Shown here: positions 9,302 to 17,658 of the stretch, piece by piece | Position numbering within the stretch: the first letter of the stretch is position 1 | Layout: the number at the start of each line of letters is the position of its first letter | Assembly: GCF_001854325.1 (NCBI RefSeq) | Contig: NZ_CP017755.1 | Coordinates: 1,302,001-1,366,000 of the forward strand | Direction: 5' to 3' | From: Cupriavidus malaysiensis | GTDB taxonomy: Bacteria; Pseudomonadota; Gammaproteobacteria; Burkholderiales; Burkholderiaceae | Length of the DNA stretch: 64,000 nucleotides | Notes under the pieces: generated by a model | What the model saw: the letters and a program-made list of their open reading frames with translations, nothing else | The model's database searches: none | Told to the model about the DNA's origin: nothing | Program-made: the position numbers and the translations under genes

Positions 9302-9803
9302 CACAAGGAAATCCCAACGCCATGACGCCGGTCCCGGTCGCCGGCAGATCGCCGATTCTTGCACCGCGCATGCGCCGGCAGCGTCGCTCTCGCTGCGGCT
9401 TATCACGATCTTCTTGAAGGCGACCATAGTGTGTGGCTGGCCGCGCAGCAGACCTTCTTTCGGGCGATGTGAGCGCGGCCGGCATGATGCTCAGTCCCCC
9501 GCCTCTCGGTGATTTACCATCGGACCAGCGTCGGCGAGCTTTCGCTGCCGGGCTCTTCCTTGCCGGCCTGGCGGTCGAGCATCCCGATCGTGTCCCGGCC
9601 CCGTCACGCGCCTGGGGCGCACCGTTTTCCCTTAGGCTGGCGGCATCGGTCGGCGGGTTCACCGTGTACGTCTTCTGTGCATCGTGTTGCTGGCGGCCGG
9701 CGGCCAGTCGTGGCACGATAGACGGCTTCGCTGCGAGTGCCGCCGCGGCGTTCCGCGCGTCCTTGCGCGCCGATACCAAGACCAAAGCCAACACGGAGAC
9801 AAG
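9302..9803 (+). other. non-coding gap, nothing recognised
   Basis: About 500 bases separate vanW-like and the ModA-like gene. Open frames exist here, but none has a ribosome-binding site, a family match or the codon pattern of its neighbours. It presumably holds the terminator of the upstream genes and the promoter of the downstream gene, but I could not pin either down. Confidence 0.5.
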
Positions 9804-10652
9804 ATGACAATGCCGACCACCCGCGCAGGGCAATGCCGCCATGACACGATCCCCTCCCGCGCGCGGCGTACCGCCGTGGCCGCCCTTGCCGCGCTGGCTG
9901 CCGCCGCGGCGCTGGGCCTGCCGGCCGGCGCGGCCCGGGCAGGGGAGGTCAAGGTGATGAACTCCGGCGGCTTCACCGCCGCCTACAAGGCGCTGGCGCC
10001 GAAGTTCGAGCAGGCCAGCGGTGACAAGCTGGTGACCGAGTGGGGACCGTCCATGGGCCAGTCACCCCAGGCCATCCCCAACCGCCTGGCGCGCGGCGAG
10101 AAGGCCGATGTGGTGATCATGGTGGGCGAGGCGCTGGACGACCTGATCCGCGCCGGCAAGGTCGAGCCGGGCAGCAAGGTGGACCTGGCCGATTCCCGCA
10201 TCGGCCTGGCGGTGCGCGCCGGAGCGCCGCGGCCAGACATCGGCACGGTGGATGCGCTGCGCGACACCTTGCTGCGCGCCCGCTCGATCGCCTATTCGGA
10301 CAGCGCCAGCGGTGTCTACGTGGAGCGCGAGCTGTTCAAGCGGCTCGGCATCGAGGACCAGGTCAAGGGCCGCGCGCACAAGATCGAGCGCATTCCGGTG
10401 GCCAGCGTGGTGGCCAGCGGCGACTACGAGGTCGGCCTGCAGCAGGTCAGCGAGATCCTGCCGGTGGCCGGCGCGCAGTATGTCGGCAAGATCCCGGAGG
10501 CGGTGCAGAAGGTGACCACCTTCTCCGCCGGCATCCCGGTCGGCGCCGAGCATCCCGAGGCCGGGCGCGCGTTGATCCGCTTCCTCGCCTCGCCCGAGGC
10601 GCGCGCCGATATCGAGCGCAGCGGCATCGACCCGCGCGCGCCGGCGCGCTGA
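9804..10652 (+). CDS. periplasmic substrate-binding protein, ModA/anion-binding fold
   Basis: A 282-residue exported binding protein. ATG 9804 opens a leader with an alanine-rich core (AVAALAALAAAAALGLPAG) and cleavage after GAARA. The mature protein starts VKVMNSGGFTAAYKALAPKF and contains RGEKADVVIMVGEALDDLI and SIAYSDSASGVYVERELF, typical of the molybdate-binding-protein-like type II solute-binding fold. No permease or ATPase adjoins it on the plus strand. It converges on the minus-strand organosulfur operon, ending 44 bases from it. It may be an orphan receptor, or it may work in sensing. The ligand cannot be deduced here. Several members annotated as molybdate-binding are actually of unknown specificity. 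Confidence 0.8.
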   Translation: MTMPTTRAGQCRHDTIPSRARRTAVAALAALAAAAALGLPAGAARAGEVKVMNSGGFTAAYKALAPKFEQASGDKLVTEWGPSMGQSPQAIPNRLARGEKADVVIMVGEALDDLIRAGKVEPGSKVDLADSRIGLAVRAGAPRPDIGTVDALRDTLLRARSIAYSDSASGVYVERELFKRLGIEDQVKGRAHKIERIPVASVVASGDYEVGLQQVSEILPVAGAQYVGKIPEAVQKVTTFSAGIPVGAEHPEAGRALIRFLASPEARADIERSGIDPRAPAR

Positions 10653-10696
10653 GGCTGGGGCGCCGGGGCGCCCCGGGTCTTCTGCCCTGCCATCCT

Positions 10697-12130
10697 TCAG
10701 GCCGCCTGCGCCTCGTCGGCGCCGGCATGCAGCTGCAGTTCCCGCGCCAGCCGCGCGGCCAGCGCGGCGGCCTGGTTGCGCACGTCGATGATGGTGCCGG
10801 ACTCCCACAGCGCGCCGCGCAGCGGCGCGCCGATGGCGCTGAGGCCGGGCACGATGCGTCCGCCACGGTCGAACACATGGCCGTGCGCGTCGCCATCGAT
10901 GCCGGTGCCGGCCGCCGCCTGGCGCACCAGGCCGCCGGCCAGCAGCTGGCGCACCAGCGGGCGCGGGCTGGCGGCATTCCAGCCATAGTCGGCGCCGGTG
11001 CAGTTGACCGCCGCGTCGACCGCCGGCGGCGCGTCGGCGAGCGGACGCGACAGCGCCAGGCCGACGCCGCCGTCGCGCTCGGCGAGCGCGCTGACCCGCG
11101 CCGGGTGCAGGTGCAGCCGGCCTTGCGCGCGCACCTGTTCCAGCACCGCATGGGTGGGCGCGGCGGCGCGATGCAGCAGGTTGTCCCAGAAGGGCCGCAC
11201 GTGGCGCAGGAAGCGGCGCCGCTCATCGGGCGAAGCCGCCGCCCACAATGGCGCGATATGGTTGCGCAGGGCGCCGGGAATGGCCTGCCAGTCTTCGCCG
11301 CGCGCCACCAGCGCGTCGCGCTGGCGCCGCACGCGCCGCACCAGGTCGCGCGCACGCGGGGCCGCCAGGGCCGCCGCGCCGGCCGCGGCGAGGAAGTCCT
11401 CGCCGGGACCGACCGGATGGCGCAGCCAGGGCAGCAGGGCGCGCCGCGAAAAGGCATGGTACTGGCCGCGGAAGCCGTGGCGTTCCAGGGTCGCCACCAC
11501 GTCCAGCATGGTCAGGCTGCTGCCCAGCAGGGCGACGCTGCGCGCCGCCGCCAGCCGCGCCAGCGCGGCCGGCTGCCAGGGATCGGGCACGTAGCGGCCG
11601 TCGGCGGCGAGCGTCTCGCCGTCGCCGAGCCGGGGGCGGGCCGGATGAATGCCAGTGGCCAGCACGATATGGTCGGCCTCCCAGGCGCGGCCATCCACCG
11701 CCTGCACGCGATGGGGGGCGCCGATGGCGATGCCGCCGATCTCGGCGCGCACATGCTCGAAGCTGGCGTTGCCGGCGGCACGGGCGCTGGCGCGCGCCAG
11801 CATGTCGCGGATGTAGTCGCCATAGGCATGGCGCGGCACGAAGGCATCGGCGGCGCCGGCGGCGTCGGCCAGTCCGCGCTGCACCAGCCACTGCGCGAAG
11901 TGCTCCAGGTGCTCGGGATACAGGCTGAAGTTTTGCGCCGGCCCGTTCAGGTAGTGGGCCGGGTCGGTGGTGCCGTAGGCCAGGCCGCGCCCGGCTTCGG
12001 CACGCGGCTCGAACAGGCGGATGGCCAGCGCGGCCTGGCTGGTCTCGAGCAGGCGGATGGCGGTCAGGGTGCCGGCCATGCCGCCGCCGATGATGGCGAC
12101 GCGGCGTGGCGTGTTGGGATGCAGGCTCAT
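10697..12130 (-). CDS. FAD/NAD(P)-binding oxidoreductase (NAD_binding_9 type)
   Basis: A 477-residue flavoprotein starting at ATG 12130 behind GAGGA. The N-terminal dinucleotide motif VAIIGGGMAGTLTAIRLLE is followed by GRGLAYGTTDPAHYLNGPAQ, a signature of the FAD/NAD(P)-binding family (PF13454) that loads FAD in a Rossmann domain. A second nucleotide-binding stretch, SVALLGSSLTMLDVV, sits near residue 205. It is the last gene of the minus-strand organosulfur operon, 83 bases after the acyl-CoA-dehydrogenase-like flavoenzyme. That context suggests it either reduces flavin for that enzyme or oxidises a related substrate; this is inference. The exact reaction is unknown. Confidence 0.8.
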   Translation of the reverse strand: MSLHPNTPRRVAIIGGGMAGTLTAIRLLETSQAALAIRLFEPRAEAGRGLAYGTTDPAHYLNGPAQNFSLYPEHLEHFAQWLVQRGLADAAGAADAFVPRHAYGDYIRDMLARASARAAGNASFEHVRAEIGGIAIGAPHRVQAVDGRAWEADHIVLATGIHPARPRLGDGETLAADGRYVPDPWQPAALARLAAARSVALLGSSLTMLDVVATLERHGFRGQYHAFSRRALLPWLRHPVGPGEDFLAAAGAAALAAPRARDLVRRVRRQRDALVARGEDWQAIPGALRNHIAPLWAAASPDERRRFLRHVRPFWDNLLHRAAAPTHAVLEQVRAQGRLHLHPARVSALAERDGGVGLALSRPLADAPPAVDAAVNCTGADYGWNAASPRPLVRQLLAGGLVRQAAAGTGIDGDAHGHVFDRGGRIVPGLSAIGAPLRGALWESGTIIDVRNQAAALAARLARELQLHAGADEAQAA

Positions 12131-12213
12131 GTTGGTCCTCGCAGGGTATCGGTGACGGGCGGGGTGGCAGGCGGAGGCTGGCGGGGGCTGGCGGGGTGGC
12201 CGGCGCCGCGCCT

Positions 12214-13482
12214 TCAGGCCGCCCGCGCGGCGGCGCGCTCGCGCAGGGCCTGGGCGCCGGCGGTGGTCAGGATGACGTCGTTCTGCGGCGTATGGATGCG
12301 GCTGCACAGCACGTCGCGGTAGTGGCGCTCGAGCGGGTTGCCGCGCGCCAGCGCCGGATTGCCGGCCAGCCTGACCGCCAGCTCGACGGCGGCGATGGCG
12401 TTGTCGGTCACGTTCAGCTTGAGCAGGTGGCCCTGGGCCAGCGGCGGCGGCTCGCCGCGGTCGGTGTCGGCGGCGCAGCGTTCCAGCAGCAGGCGGCTGG
12501 CGAGCTGCCAGCCGTCGATGCGGCCCACCGCTTCCTGGAAGCGCGGCAGCGTCGCCAGCGGCGCGCCCAGGCTGGCCGGAGCGCGCTGGTTGAGCCAGTC
12601 GACGAACCAGTCGCGGGCATTGCCGGCCACGGCGTGATAGAGCGTGCCCAGCAGGGTGGCGGTCCAGGCAGCGTGCACCGGATCCTGGTGCGCGGCCCAG
12701 GCGGCCGGGGCGCGCAGGTCGACCGCCGCATCGGCGTCGAGCGGCGTCGCCTCGAACAGCACGTCGTGGCTGCCGGTGGCGCGCATGCCGAGGTGGTCCC
12801 AGGTCGGCACCACGCGCACGCCCGGCGCCTCGCGCGGCACCAGGAAGACGCCGGTGCGCGGCTGTGCTTCGTCGGTGCGGGCCCACACCGCCAGCCAGCG
12901 CAGGGCCGGGATGCCGGTGGCGTAGATCTTGTGGCCGTCGAGCCGCCAGCCGCCGCCGGTGCGGCGGGCCACGGTGGCGGGCAGGCCGCCGCGCGAGGGC
13001 GAGCCCAGCTCCGGCTCCACCCGCAGCGAGTTGATCAGGGCGCCCGCGCTGACGGCGCTGCGCTGCACCTGCTCGCGCTGCGCGGCCGGCCAGTGCGTGT
13101 CGCGCGCCAGGCCGTGATGGCTGAGCAGTTGCATCACCAGCACCAGGGCGGTGGCGGCGTCGCCGCCGGCCACGTGGTGGACCACGCGGCGCGCATCGTC
13201 CAGGCCGGCGCCCGCGCCGCCCAGCGCGCGCGGCACCGTCAGCGCCAGCAGGCCGTGCCGGTGCAGGTCGGCGAAGTTCTCGTGCGGGAAGCTGCCCTCG
13301 CGGTCATGGGTGGCGGCGCGGCGGGCGAAACGCGCCGCCAGCTCGCGCAGCGTGTGCTCGGACGGGATGGCAGCGGGCGGCGTGCCGATGGCGCCGGCCG
13401 TGCCGGGGGCGGCCGGCGGCGCGGCAGGGTGGCCGTAGGCGGAAGCGGGCGAGGACGCCGGGGCTGGGGAATGGCGGGTCAT
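12214..13482 (-). CDS. acyl-CoA dehydrogenase-like flavoenzyme (SfnB/DszC type)
   Basis: A 422-residue protein with the acyl-CoA dehydrogenase fold: an N-terminal helical domain (LRELAARFARRAATHDREG), the middle beta domain (DGHKIYATGIPALRWLAVWARTDE) and the C-terminal helices. The first 40 residues are a proline/alanine-rich tail. It lacks the YEGT catalytic-base segment of true acyl-CoA dehydrogenases. Together with its place beside a sulfonate-type ABC transporter, this points to the SfnB/DszC branch of flavin-dependent monooxygenases used to release sulfur from sulfones or sulfonates. It lies 53 bases downstream of the anchored binding-protein-like gene in the same operon. Confidence is good for the fold and moderate for the role. 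Confidence 0.8.
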   Translation of the reverse strand: MTRHSPAPASSPASAYGHPAAPPAAPGTAGAIGTPPAAIPSEHTLRELAARFARRAATHDREGSFPHENFADLHRHGLLALTVPRALGGAGAGLDDARRVVHHVAGGDAATALVLVMQLLSHHGLARDTHWPAAQREQVQRSAVSAGALINSLRVEPELGSPSRGGLPATVARRTGGGWRLDGHKIYATGIPALRWLAVWARTDEAQPRTGVFLVPREAPGVRVVPTWDHLGMRATGSHDVLFEATPLDADAAVDLRAPAAWAAHQDPVHAAWTATLLGTLYHAVAGNARDWFVDWLNQRAPASLGAPLATLPRFQEAVGRIDGWQLASRLLLERCAADTDRGEPPPLAQGHLLKLNVTDNAIAAVELAVRLAGNPALARGNPLERHYRDVLCSRIHTPQNDVILTTAGAQALRERAAARAA

Positions 13483-13535
13483 GGGTGGCGAAGGTTTCCT
13501 GTGGAGTCGGAGGGCGGCGGGTTGGCGCGCCGCGT

Positions 13536-14510
13536 TCAATGGCAGATCAAGCCGCTCTCGACCAGCATCACCTGGAAGGCGGTGTCGGCCGCGCCGTCGC
13601 GTGCCAGCGCCGCCAGCCGGCCGCTGCGGGCCAGTTCCTGCAGGCGGGCTTCCAGGTAGCGCACCGAGCCGGCATCGGGCGCGCGCAGGCGCAGCGGCAC
13701 CGGCGGCGCGCTCAGCAGCAGCGGGGCGGCGCGGAACACGCGCCATTCCGGCAAGGCCAGCAGCCGCCGCGCCAGCGCGCCGTCTTCGGCCGCCACCGCG
13801 CACTCGCCGCGGCGGAAGGCGAGCAGCGCCTGCAGTGGCGAGGGATAGCGCCGCAGCGTGGCACCGGCGTCCTGCAGCAGCGTGGCGTAGGGACTGGCGT
13901 GCGCCACGCAGGCGGTCTTGCCGGCCAGCGCGTCGAGCCGGAGCACGGGGGCGAAACGCAAGGACAGCAGTGCCCCGCGTGCGCGGCCGGGCGGAGTCGC
14001 CAGGGTGGCGCGCGGCGGCGCCGCGCCTGCCGCCGGGGGCGGCCCGCCCAGCACCAGGTCGACGCCGGGCGGCAGGGACTCGCCACCGGCGTGGCGCCCG
14101 GCGGTGGCAGAGGCCGGCATGGCGCGCAACTCCAGGCGTACCCCCAGCGCGCCGGCCAGCCATGCCGCCAGCGTGGCCTGGCGGGGGTCGGGTTCGGGCG
14201 CGAGCGGTTGGCCGGGCGGCACGGGGCGCGGATAGGCCGGCACGCCCACCACCAGCACGCCACGTGCCTGCGCCTGCCGCAGCAGGGGACCAGGGCCCGG
14301 CAGGCGCGGCGGCGGCGCGACGGTGGCAGCGTGCGCGGCCCGGCCTCGGCTTTGGTCTCGGCCCGGGTCCGCCAGGCCGCGCGGCGGCAGCCAGGCCAGT
14401 GCGGCGAGGCAGGCCAGCATGGCGACGGCGGCCAGCGCCAGGCGCGCGTCGGCCGGCCAGGCAGCCGCCGGGCGGCTCAGGCGCGCGCTCATGCGCATCG
14501 CGGCGTGCAT
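13536..14510 (-). CDS. membrane-anchored family-3 solute-binding-like protein
   Basis: A 324-residue protein. The start at ATG 14510 (MHAAMRMSARL) leaves a cytoplasmic tail, then one hydrophobic helix (ALAAVAMLACLAALAWL, about residues 26-42) and a periplasmic domain. The domain follows the amino-acid-type solute-binding pattern: GVLVVGVPAYPRP, LAPEPDPRQATLAAWLAGALG, GKTACVAHASPYATLL and LRRYPSPLQALLAFRRGECAVAAEDGALA. It is downstream of, and 14 bases from, the ATPase gene of a sulfonate-type ABC transporter that already has its own Tat-exported receptor. Two different receptors in one operon are unusual. It may present a second ligand to the same permease. ATG 14498 and 14492 are alternative starts. 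Confidence 0.7.
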   Translation of the reverse strand: MHAAMRMSARLSRPAAAWPADARLALAAVAMLACLAALAWLPPRGLADPGRDQSRGRAAHAATVAPPPRLPGPGPLLRQAQARGVLVVGVPAYPRPVPPGQPLAPEPDPRQATLAAWLAGALGVRLELRAMPASATAGRHAGGESLPPGVDLVLGGPPPAAGAAPPRATLATPPGRARGALLSLRFAPVLRLDALAGKTACVAHASPYATLLQDAGATLRRYPSPLQALLAFRRGECAVAAEDGALARRLLALPEWRVFRAAPLLLSAPPVPLRLRAPDAGSVRYLEARLQELARSGRLAALARDGAADTAFQVMLVESGLICH

Positions 14511-14524
14511 GCCCGGACCATGGC

Positions 14525-15337
14525 TCACCAGCCCCGCTGCAGGCCGAGCAGGCCCAGGATCTCGCGCCGCAGCCGGATCAGCTCGGGATCGTCGCGGTGG
14601 CGCGGGTAGGGCTGCGGCACCGGCAGTTCGGCGGTGACGCGGGCCGGCCGCTCGCTGAAGACGATCACGCGCGTGGCCAGCAGCAGCGCTTCTTCCACGT
14701 CGTGGGTGACCAGCAGCGCGGTGAAGCCGGCGCGTTGCCACAAGGCCAGCAGCTCGCCCTGCATGCTGAGGCGGGTCAGCGAATCGAGCTTGCCGAGCGG
14801 CTCGTCCAGGATCAGCAGGCGCGGCTCGTTGACCAGGGCGCGGGCCAGCGCCGCGCGCTGGGCCATGCCGCCGGAGAGCTGGCGCGGGTAGGCGCGCGCG
14901 AAGTCGGACAGGCCCACGCGCGCCAGCGCGGCATCGACGCGCTCGCGCTGGCTGGCCAGCAGCCCGCGTGCTTCGAGGCCCAGCGCCGCGTTGTCCCAGA
15001 CCGTGCGCCACGGATAGAGGGTCGGGTCCTGGAATACCACCACGCGGCTCGGATCGGGGCCGTCGATCGGCGCGCCGTCCACCTTGAGGCTGCCGCGGCG
15101 CGGCGCTTCCAGTCCGGCCACCAGCCGCAGCAGCGTGGACTTGCCGCAGCCGGAGGGGCCGAGCAGGGCGACGAATTCGCCGGGCTGCGCGCTCAGGCTG
15201 ACACGGTTGAGCACCGGCAGCACCTGGCTGCCGAGGGCGAAATGATGGCTGACCTGCTCGATGTCGAGACGCACGCCGGCCTGGGCGGGCGCGGTGTCCT
15301 GCCGCGCGGCGGCCGTGGCGGAGGCGGTGCTCACCAT
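14525..15337 (-). CDS. ABC transporter ATP-binding protein, SsuB/TauB type
   Basis: A 270-residue ABC ATPase. Walker A is GPSGCGKST at about residues 60-68, the Q-loop is VVFQDPTLYPW, the signature is LSGGMAQR near 154-161, Walker B is LLILDEP and the switch histidine is in LLVTHDVEEA. This arrangement and length are typical of nitrate/sulfonate/taurine importers. The ATG at 15337 overlaps the permease stop by seven bases, so the two are translationally coupled. It powers uptake by the adjoining permease. Nitrate or pyrimidine-precursor transport is an alternative for this subfamily, but the flavoenzymes downstream favour organosulfur. Confidence 0.92.
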   Translation of the reverse strand: MVSTASATAAARQDTAPAQAGVRLDIEQVSHHFALGSQVLPVLNRVSLSAQPGEFVALLGPSGCGKSTLLRLVAGLEAPRRGSLKVDGAPIDGPDPSRVVVFQDPTLYPWRTVWDNAALGLEARGLLASQRERVDAALARVGLSDFARAYPRQLSGGMAQRAALARALVNEPRLLILDEPLGKLDSLTRLSMQGELLALWQRAGFTALLVTHDVEEALLLATRVIVFSERPARVTAELPVPQPYPRHRDDPELIRLRREILGLLGLQRGW

Positions 15338-16377
15338 TTGACCACTCCCTTCTGCCAGGCCAGCAGGCGGTCGCGCGAGCGGAACAGCAGCGTGATCAGG
15401 CCTGAGAACAGCACCGCCATCACCAGCAGCGCGGCGTACATGCTGGCGTAGGCGGCCCAGCCCTGGGCCCACTGCAGGTACCAGCCGAGGCCGGATTTCA
15501 CGCCCAGCATCTCGGCCACCACCAGCACCGAAAAGGAGGCGCCCAGGCCCATGAAGAGGCCGACGAAGACGCTCGGCAGCGCCGCCGGCACGGCCACCTT
15601 GAGCACCAGGAAGCGGCCCTTGGCGCCCAGCGTGCGGGCCACGTCGTAGTAGGCCGGGTCGACCGCCGCCACGCCGGACCAGGTCAGCACCGTGACCGGG
15701 AACCAGGTCGCCAGCGCCACCAGGAAGGTGGCCGCGCTGGCGCTGCTGGGAAAGGCGAAGAAGACGATCGGCAGCCAGGCGGTGGCGGGCAGCGGCCCGA
15801 GCAGGCGCAGCACCGGATGGACCCAGTAGCCGGCGCGGCTCGACCAGCCGATCGAGACCCCGGTCAGGAAGCCCGCCAGCGCGCCGAGCAGGTAGCCGCT
15901 GGCGAGCAGCCGCAGCGAATGCGCCACCGCCTCGGCCAGGCGGCCGTAGTCCTCGCCGAAGACCTCCAGCAGCGATTGCGGCGGCGCGAAGAAGGGACGG
16001 GGCAGCAGCAACAGCTTGGCGGTGACGATCTCCCAGGCGATGGTCAGCGCGGCCAGCGCCACCAGCCACGGGCCGGCGCGCCGCAGCGCGGCGCCGAGCG
16101 CGCCCAGGTGCTGGTGGGCGACGGCCAGCACCAGCAGCGCCAGCGCGAAGGCGGCGAACAGCAGCGCGGTCTCCTGCGTCAGCGGCCAGTCTTCCGGCTC
16201 CGGCCAGTAGCGCACCACGGCGGCGGCGGCCAGCCAGGCCGCGCCGGCGAGCAGGCCGCCGCGCCACAGTCGCGGCACCGGCGGCGCGTCGGCGGCGGCG
16301 CTGGCCGGGAAGTCGTCGAGGCCGTCCAGCGGCACGGTGCGGCTGGCCGCCAGGGCGTCAGCTGAGAACGTCGGCAT
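15331..16377 (-). CDS. ABC transporter permease, SsuC/TauC type
   Basis: A 348-residue inner-membrane permease, longer than the usual 250-280 residues because of a proline-rich cytoplasmic N-terminus and two extra hydrophobic segments (LLAGAAWLAAAAVV and ALLFAAFALALLVLAVA). The core domain begins near residue 105. It includes SLRLLASGYLLGALAGFLTG and the EAA-loop segment DVARTLGAKGRFLVLKVAVPAALPSVFVG that contacts the ATPase. The 5' end overlaps the receptor gene by 20 bases. It imports the ligand delivered by the receptor at 16358-17407, probably an aliphatic sulfonate or similar compound (inference from family and operon). Confidence 0.9.
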   Translation of the reverse strand: MPTFSADALAASRTVPLDGLDDFPASAAADAPPVPRLWRGGLLAGAAWLAAAAVVRYWPEPEDWPLTQETALLFAAFALALLVLAVAHQHLGALGAALRRAGPWLVALAALTIAWEIVTAKLLLLPRPFFAPPQSLLEVFGEDYGRLAEAVAHSLRLLASGYLLGALAGFLTGVSIGWSSRAGYWVHPVLRLLGPLPATAWLPIVFFAFPSSASAATFLVALATWFPVTVLTWSGVAAVDPAYYDVARTLGAKGRFLVLKVAVPAALPSVFVGLFMGLGASFSVLVVAEMLGVKSGLGWYLQWAQGWAAYASMYAALLVMAVLFSGLITLLFRSRDRLLAWQKGVVKW

Positions 16378-17407
16378 AGATGCGCTCCGCGAACTTGGTG
16401 GAATCGGTGCCGGGGCGGATCACGGAGACCAGCTTGAGTTCGTCCGTGTACAGCGCCAGCTCCTTCTTCAGGTCGCCGCCCACCGGGTGGTGGCCGTGCG
16501 TATGGCTCTTCAGCATGGCGACCACGTCGGCCTGGCTGGTCTTGGCGAACTCGGCGAAGTGCCGCGCCGCGCCCTCGGGATTGGCCACGGTCCAGTCCTG
16601 GGCCTGCAGGACCGCATGCGTCAGCGCGGCGGCGGTGGCCTTGTCCTCGCGCACCAGGCTGCCGCGGATGCCGAGCACGCAGCAGGCGCGCCTGGCGTAC
16701 TCGTCCGACAGGTTGGTCGCCACTTCGACCAGGCTGCGCTCCTTGCGCAGCAGGTAGGTGCGGGGATCGCCGTCGGCCGCGGCCTGCGCCTCGCCCTTCT
16801 CCAGCGCGATGCCGAGCAGGTCGGCCGGATATTGGCGCCACTGCACGTCGCGGACCGGGTCGATGCCGCGCTTGGCCAGCAGGATGGAGAAGAAATTCTT
16901 GGCCGGGCTGGCCATGTCGCTGACCGCCACCGTCTTGCCCCTCAGGCTCTTGAGGTCGGTCACGCCCGAGTTGCGCGTGGTCAGCAGGCGCATGCAGCCG
17001 CCGTGCGTGGCCGCGGTGAGCTTGACGTCGAAACCCTGTTCCAGCGGCTTGAGCCAGCGCAGCGCCATGCCCACGCCAGCGTCCGCCTTGCGCGTGGCGA
17101 TGGCTTCCAGCAACTGGTCGGTCGAGCCGCCGAAGTTGATCAGCTCGACGTCGAGCCCGTGGTTGCGGAAGATGCCCTCCTTGAGAGCCGACGCCACCGG
17201 CGACAGGCACACCGAGCTGGCGTTCCAGGCCAGCTTGATGGGCTTGGGCTGGCCGCTGGCGGCGCGCGCCCCGGAGCTCAGCACGAAGGGCGCGGCGCCG
17301 CCGGCCAGGGCCAGCGCGCCGGCGGCGCGCAGCCAGCCGCGGCGGCTGGTGCCGGCGGGCGGGGATGGTGGTGGCGGGGCGGCAGCGGTGTCGGCATCGT
17401 CATGCAT
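16358..17407 (-). CDS. Tat-exported ABC substrate-binding protein, sulfonate/nitrate type
   Basis: A 349-residue receptor. ATG 17407 (MHDDADTAAAPPPP) opens a twin-arginine leader: TSRRGWLRAAGALALAGGAA, with cleavage expected after GARAA. Tat export implies folding, possibly with ligand or cofactor, before export. The mature domain shows the SsuA/NrtA-like pattern KLAWNASSVCLSPVASALKE, GLDVELINFGGSTDQLLEAI and ADAGVGMALRWLKPLEQGFD. Five or six cysteines, including a CC pair near residue 244, are unusual for this class. It is the first gene of a six-gene minus-strand operon. The 250-base gap to the divergent GlxA-type regulator carries a perfect 10-bp inverted repeat (17434-17465) that may be its operator. 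Confidence 0.88.
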   Translation of the reverse strand: MHDDADTAAAPPPPSPPAGTSRRGWLRAAGALALAGGAAPFVLSSGARAASGQPKPIKLAWNASSVCLSPVASALKEGIFRNHGLDVELINFGGSTDQLLEAIATRKADAGVGMALRWLKPLEQGFDVKLTAATHGGCMRLLTTRNSGVTDLKSLRGKTVAVSDMASPAKNFFSILLAKRGIDPVRDVQWRQYPADLLGIALEKGEAQAAADGDPRTYLLRKERSLVEVATNLSDEYARRACCVLGIRGSLVREDKATAAALTHAVLQAQDWTVANPEGAARHFAEFAKTSQADVVAMLKSHTHGHHPVGGDLKKELALYTDELKLVSVIRPGTDSTKFAERIYADVLS

Positions 17408-17433
17408 GGCAGTCCTCGATCGTCGGGGTGGGC

Positions 17434-17465
17434 TGGTGTCCTGAATCACGAATTCCAGGACACCA
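17434..17465. promoter_or_regulatory. perfect inverted repeat in divergent promoter region
   Basis: TGGTGTCCTG (17434-17443) and CAGGACACCA (17456-17465) are exact reverse complements around a 12-base spacer. The site is 26 bases upstream of the sulfonate-type receptor start and about 190 bases upstream of the divergent GlxA-type regulator, so it could be an operator. The left 20 bases, GTGTCCTGAATCACGAATTC, recur with few changes at 44449 and 44629, so it may instead be a dispersed palindromic element. Confidence 0.6.
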
Positions 17466-17658
17466 GAGTGGTGGCAGCGGAGGGCGATGCACCATGCTAA
17501 GAACTGGCCGAGGCCGATTGAACGAATTGTTTGGTACAAGCTTGCACGCGGTCCGACTAAGGCGCTGGGCGCATAAGAACCGGCGGCGATGGCGGGGCGG
17601 TGGCGGGGGTGGGGACGCCGCTGCGGTAAACTCGCCCGGTTTCCTTCCGCTCAGATCG

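Noticed and set aside
9433..9807. 124-codon open frame before the ModA-like gene
   Set aside because: It starts at GTG without a ribosome-binding site, overlaps the next gene's start and has no recognisable features.
10040..12322. 760-codon plus-strand open frame across the ModA-like and FAD-protein genes
   Set aside because: It crosses two well-supported genes on both strands and is low-complexity, without domain motifs.
13481..15451. 656-codon plus-strand open frame opposite the ABC transporter genes
   Set aside because: Antisense shadow rich in A, R, G and P. The minus strand carries complete Walker and signature motifs.
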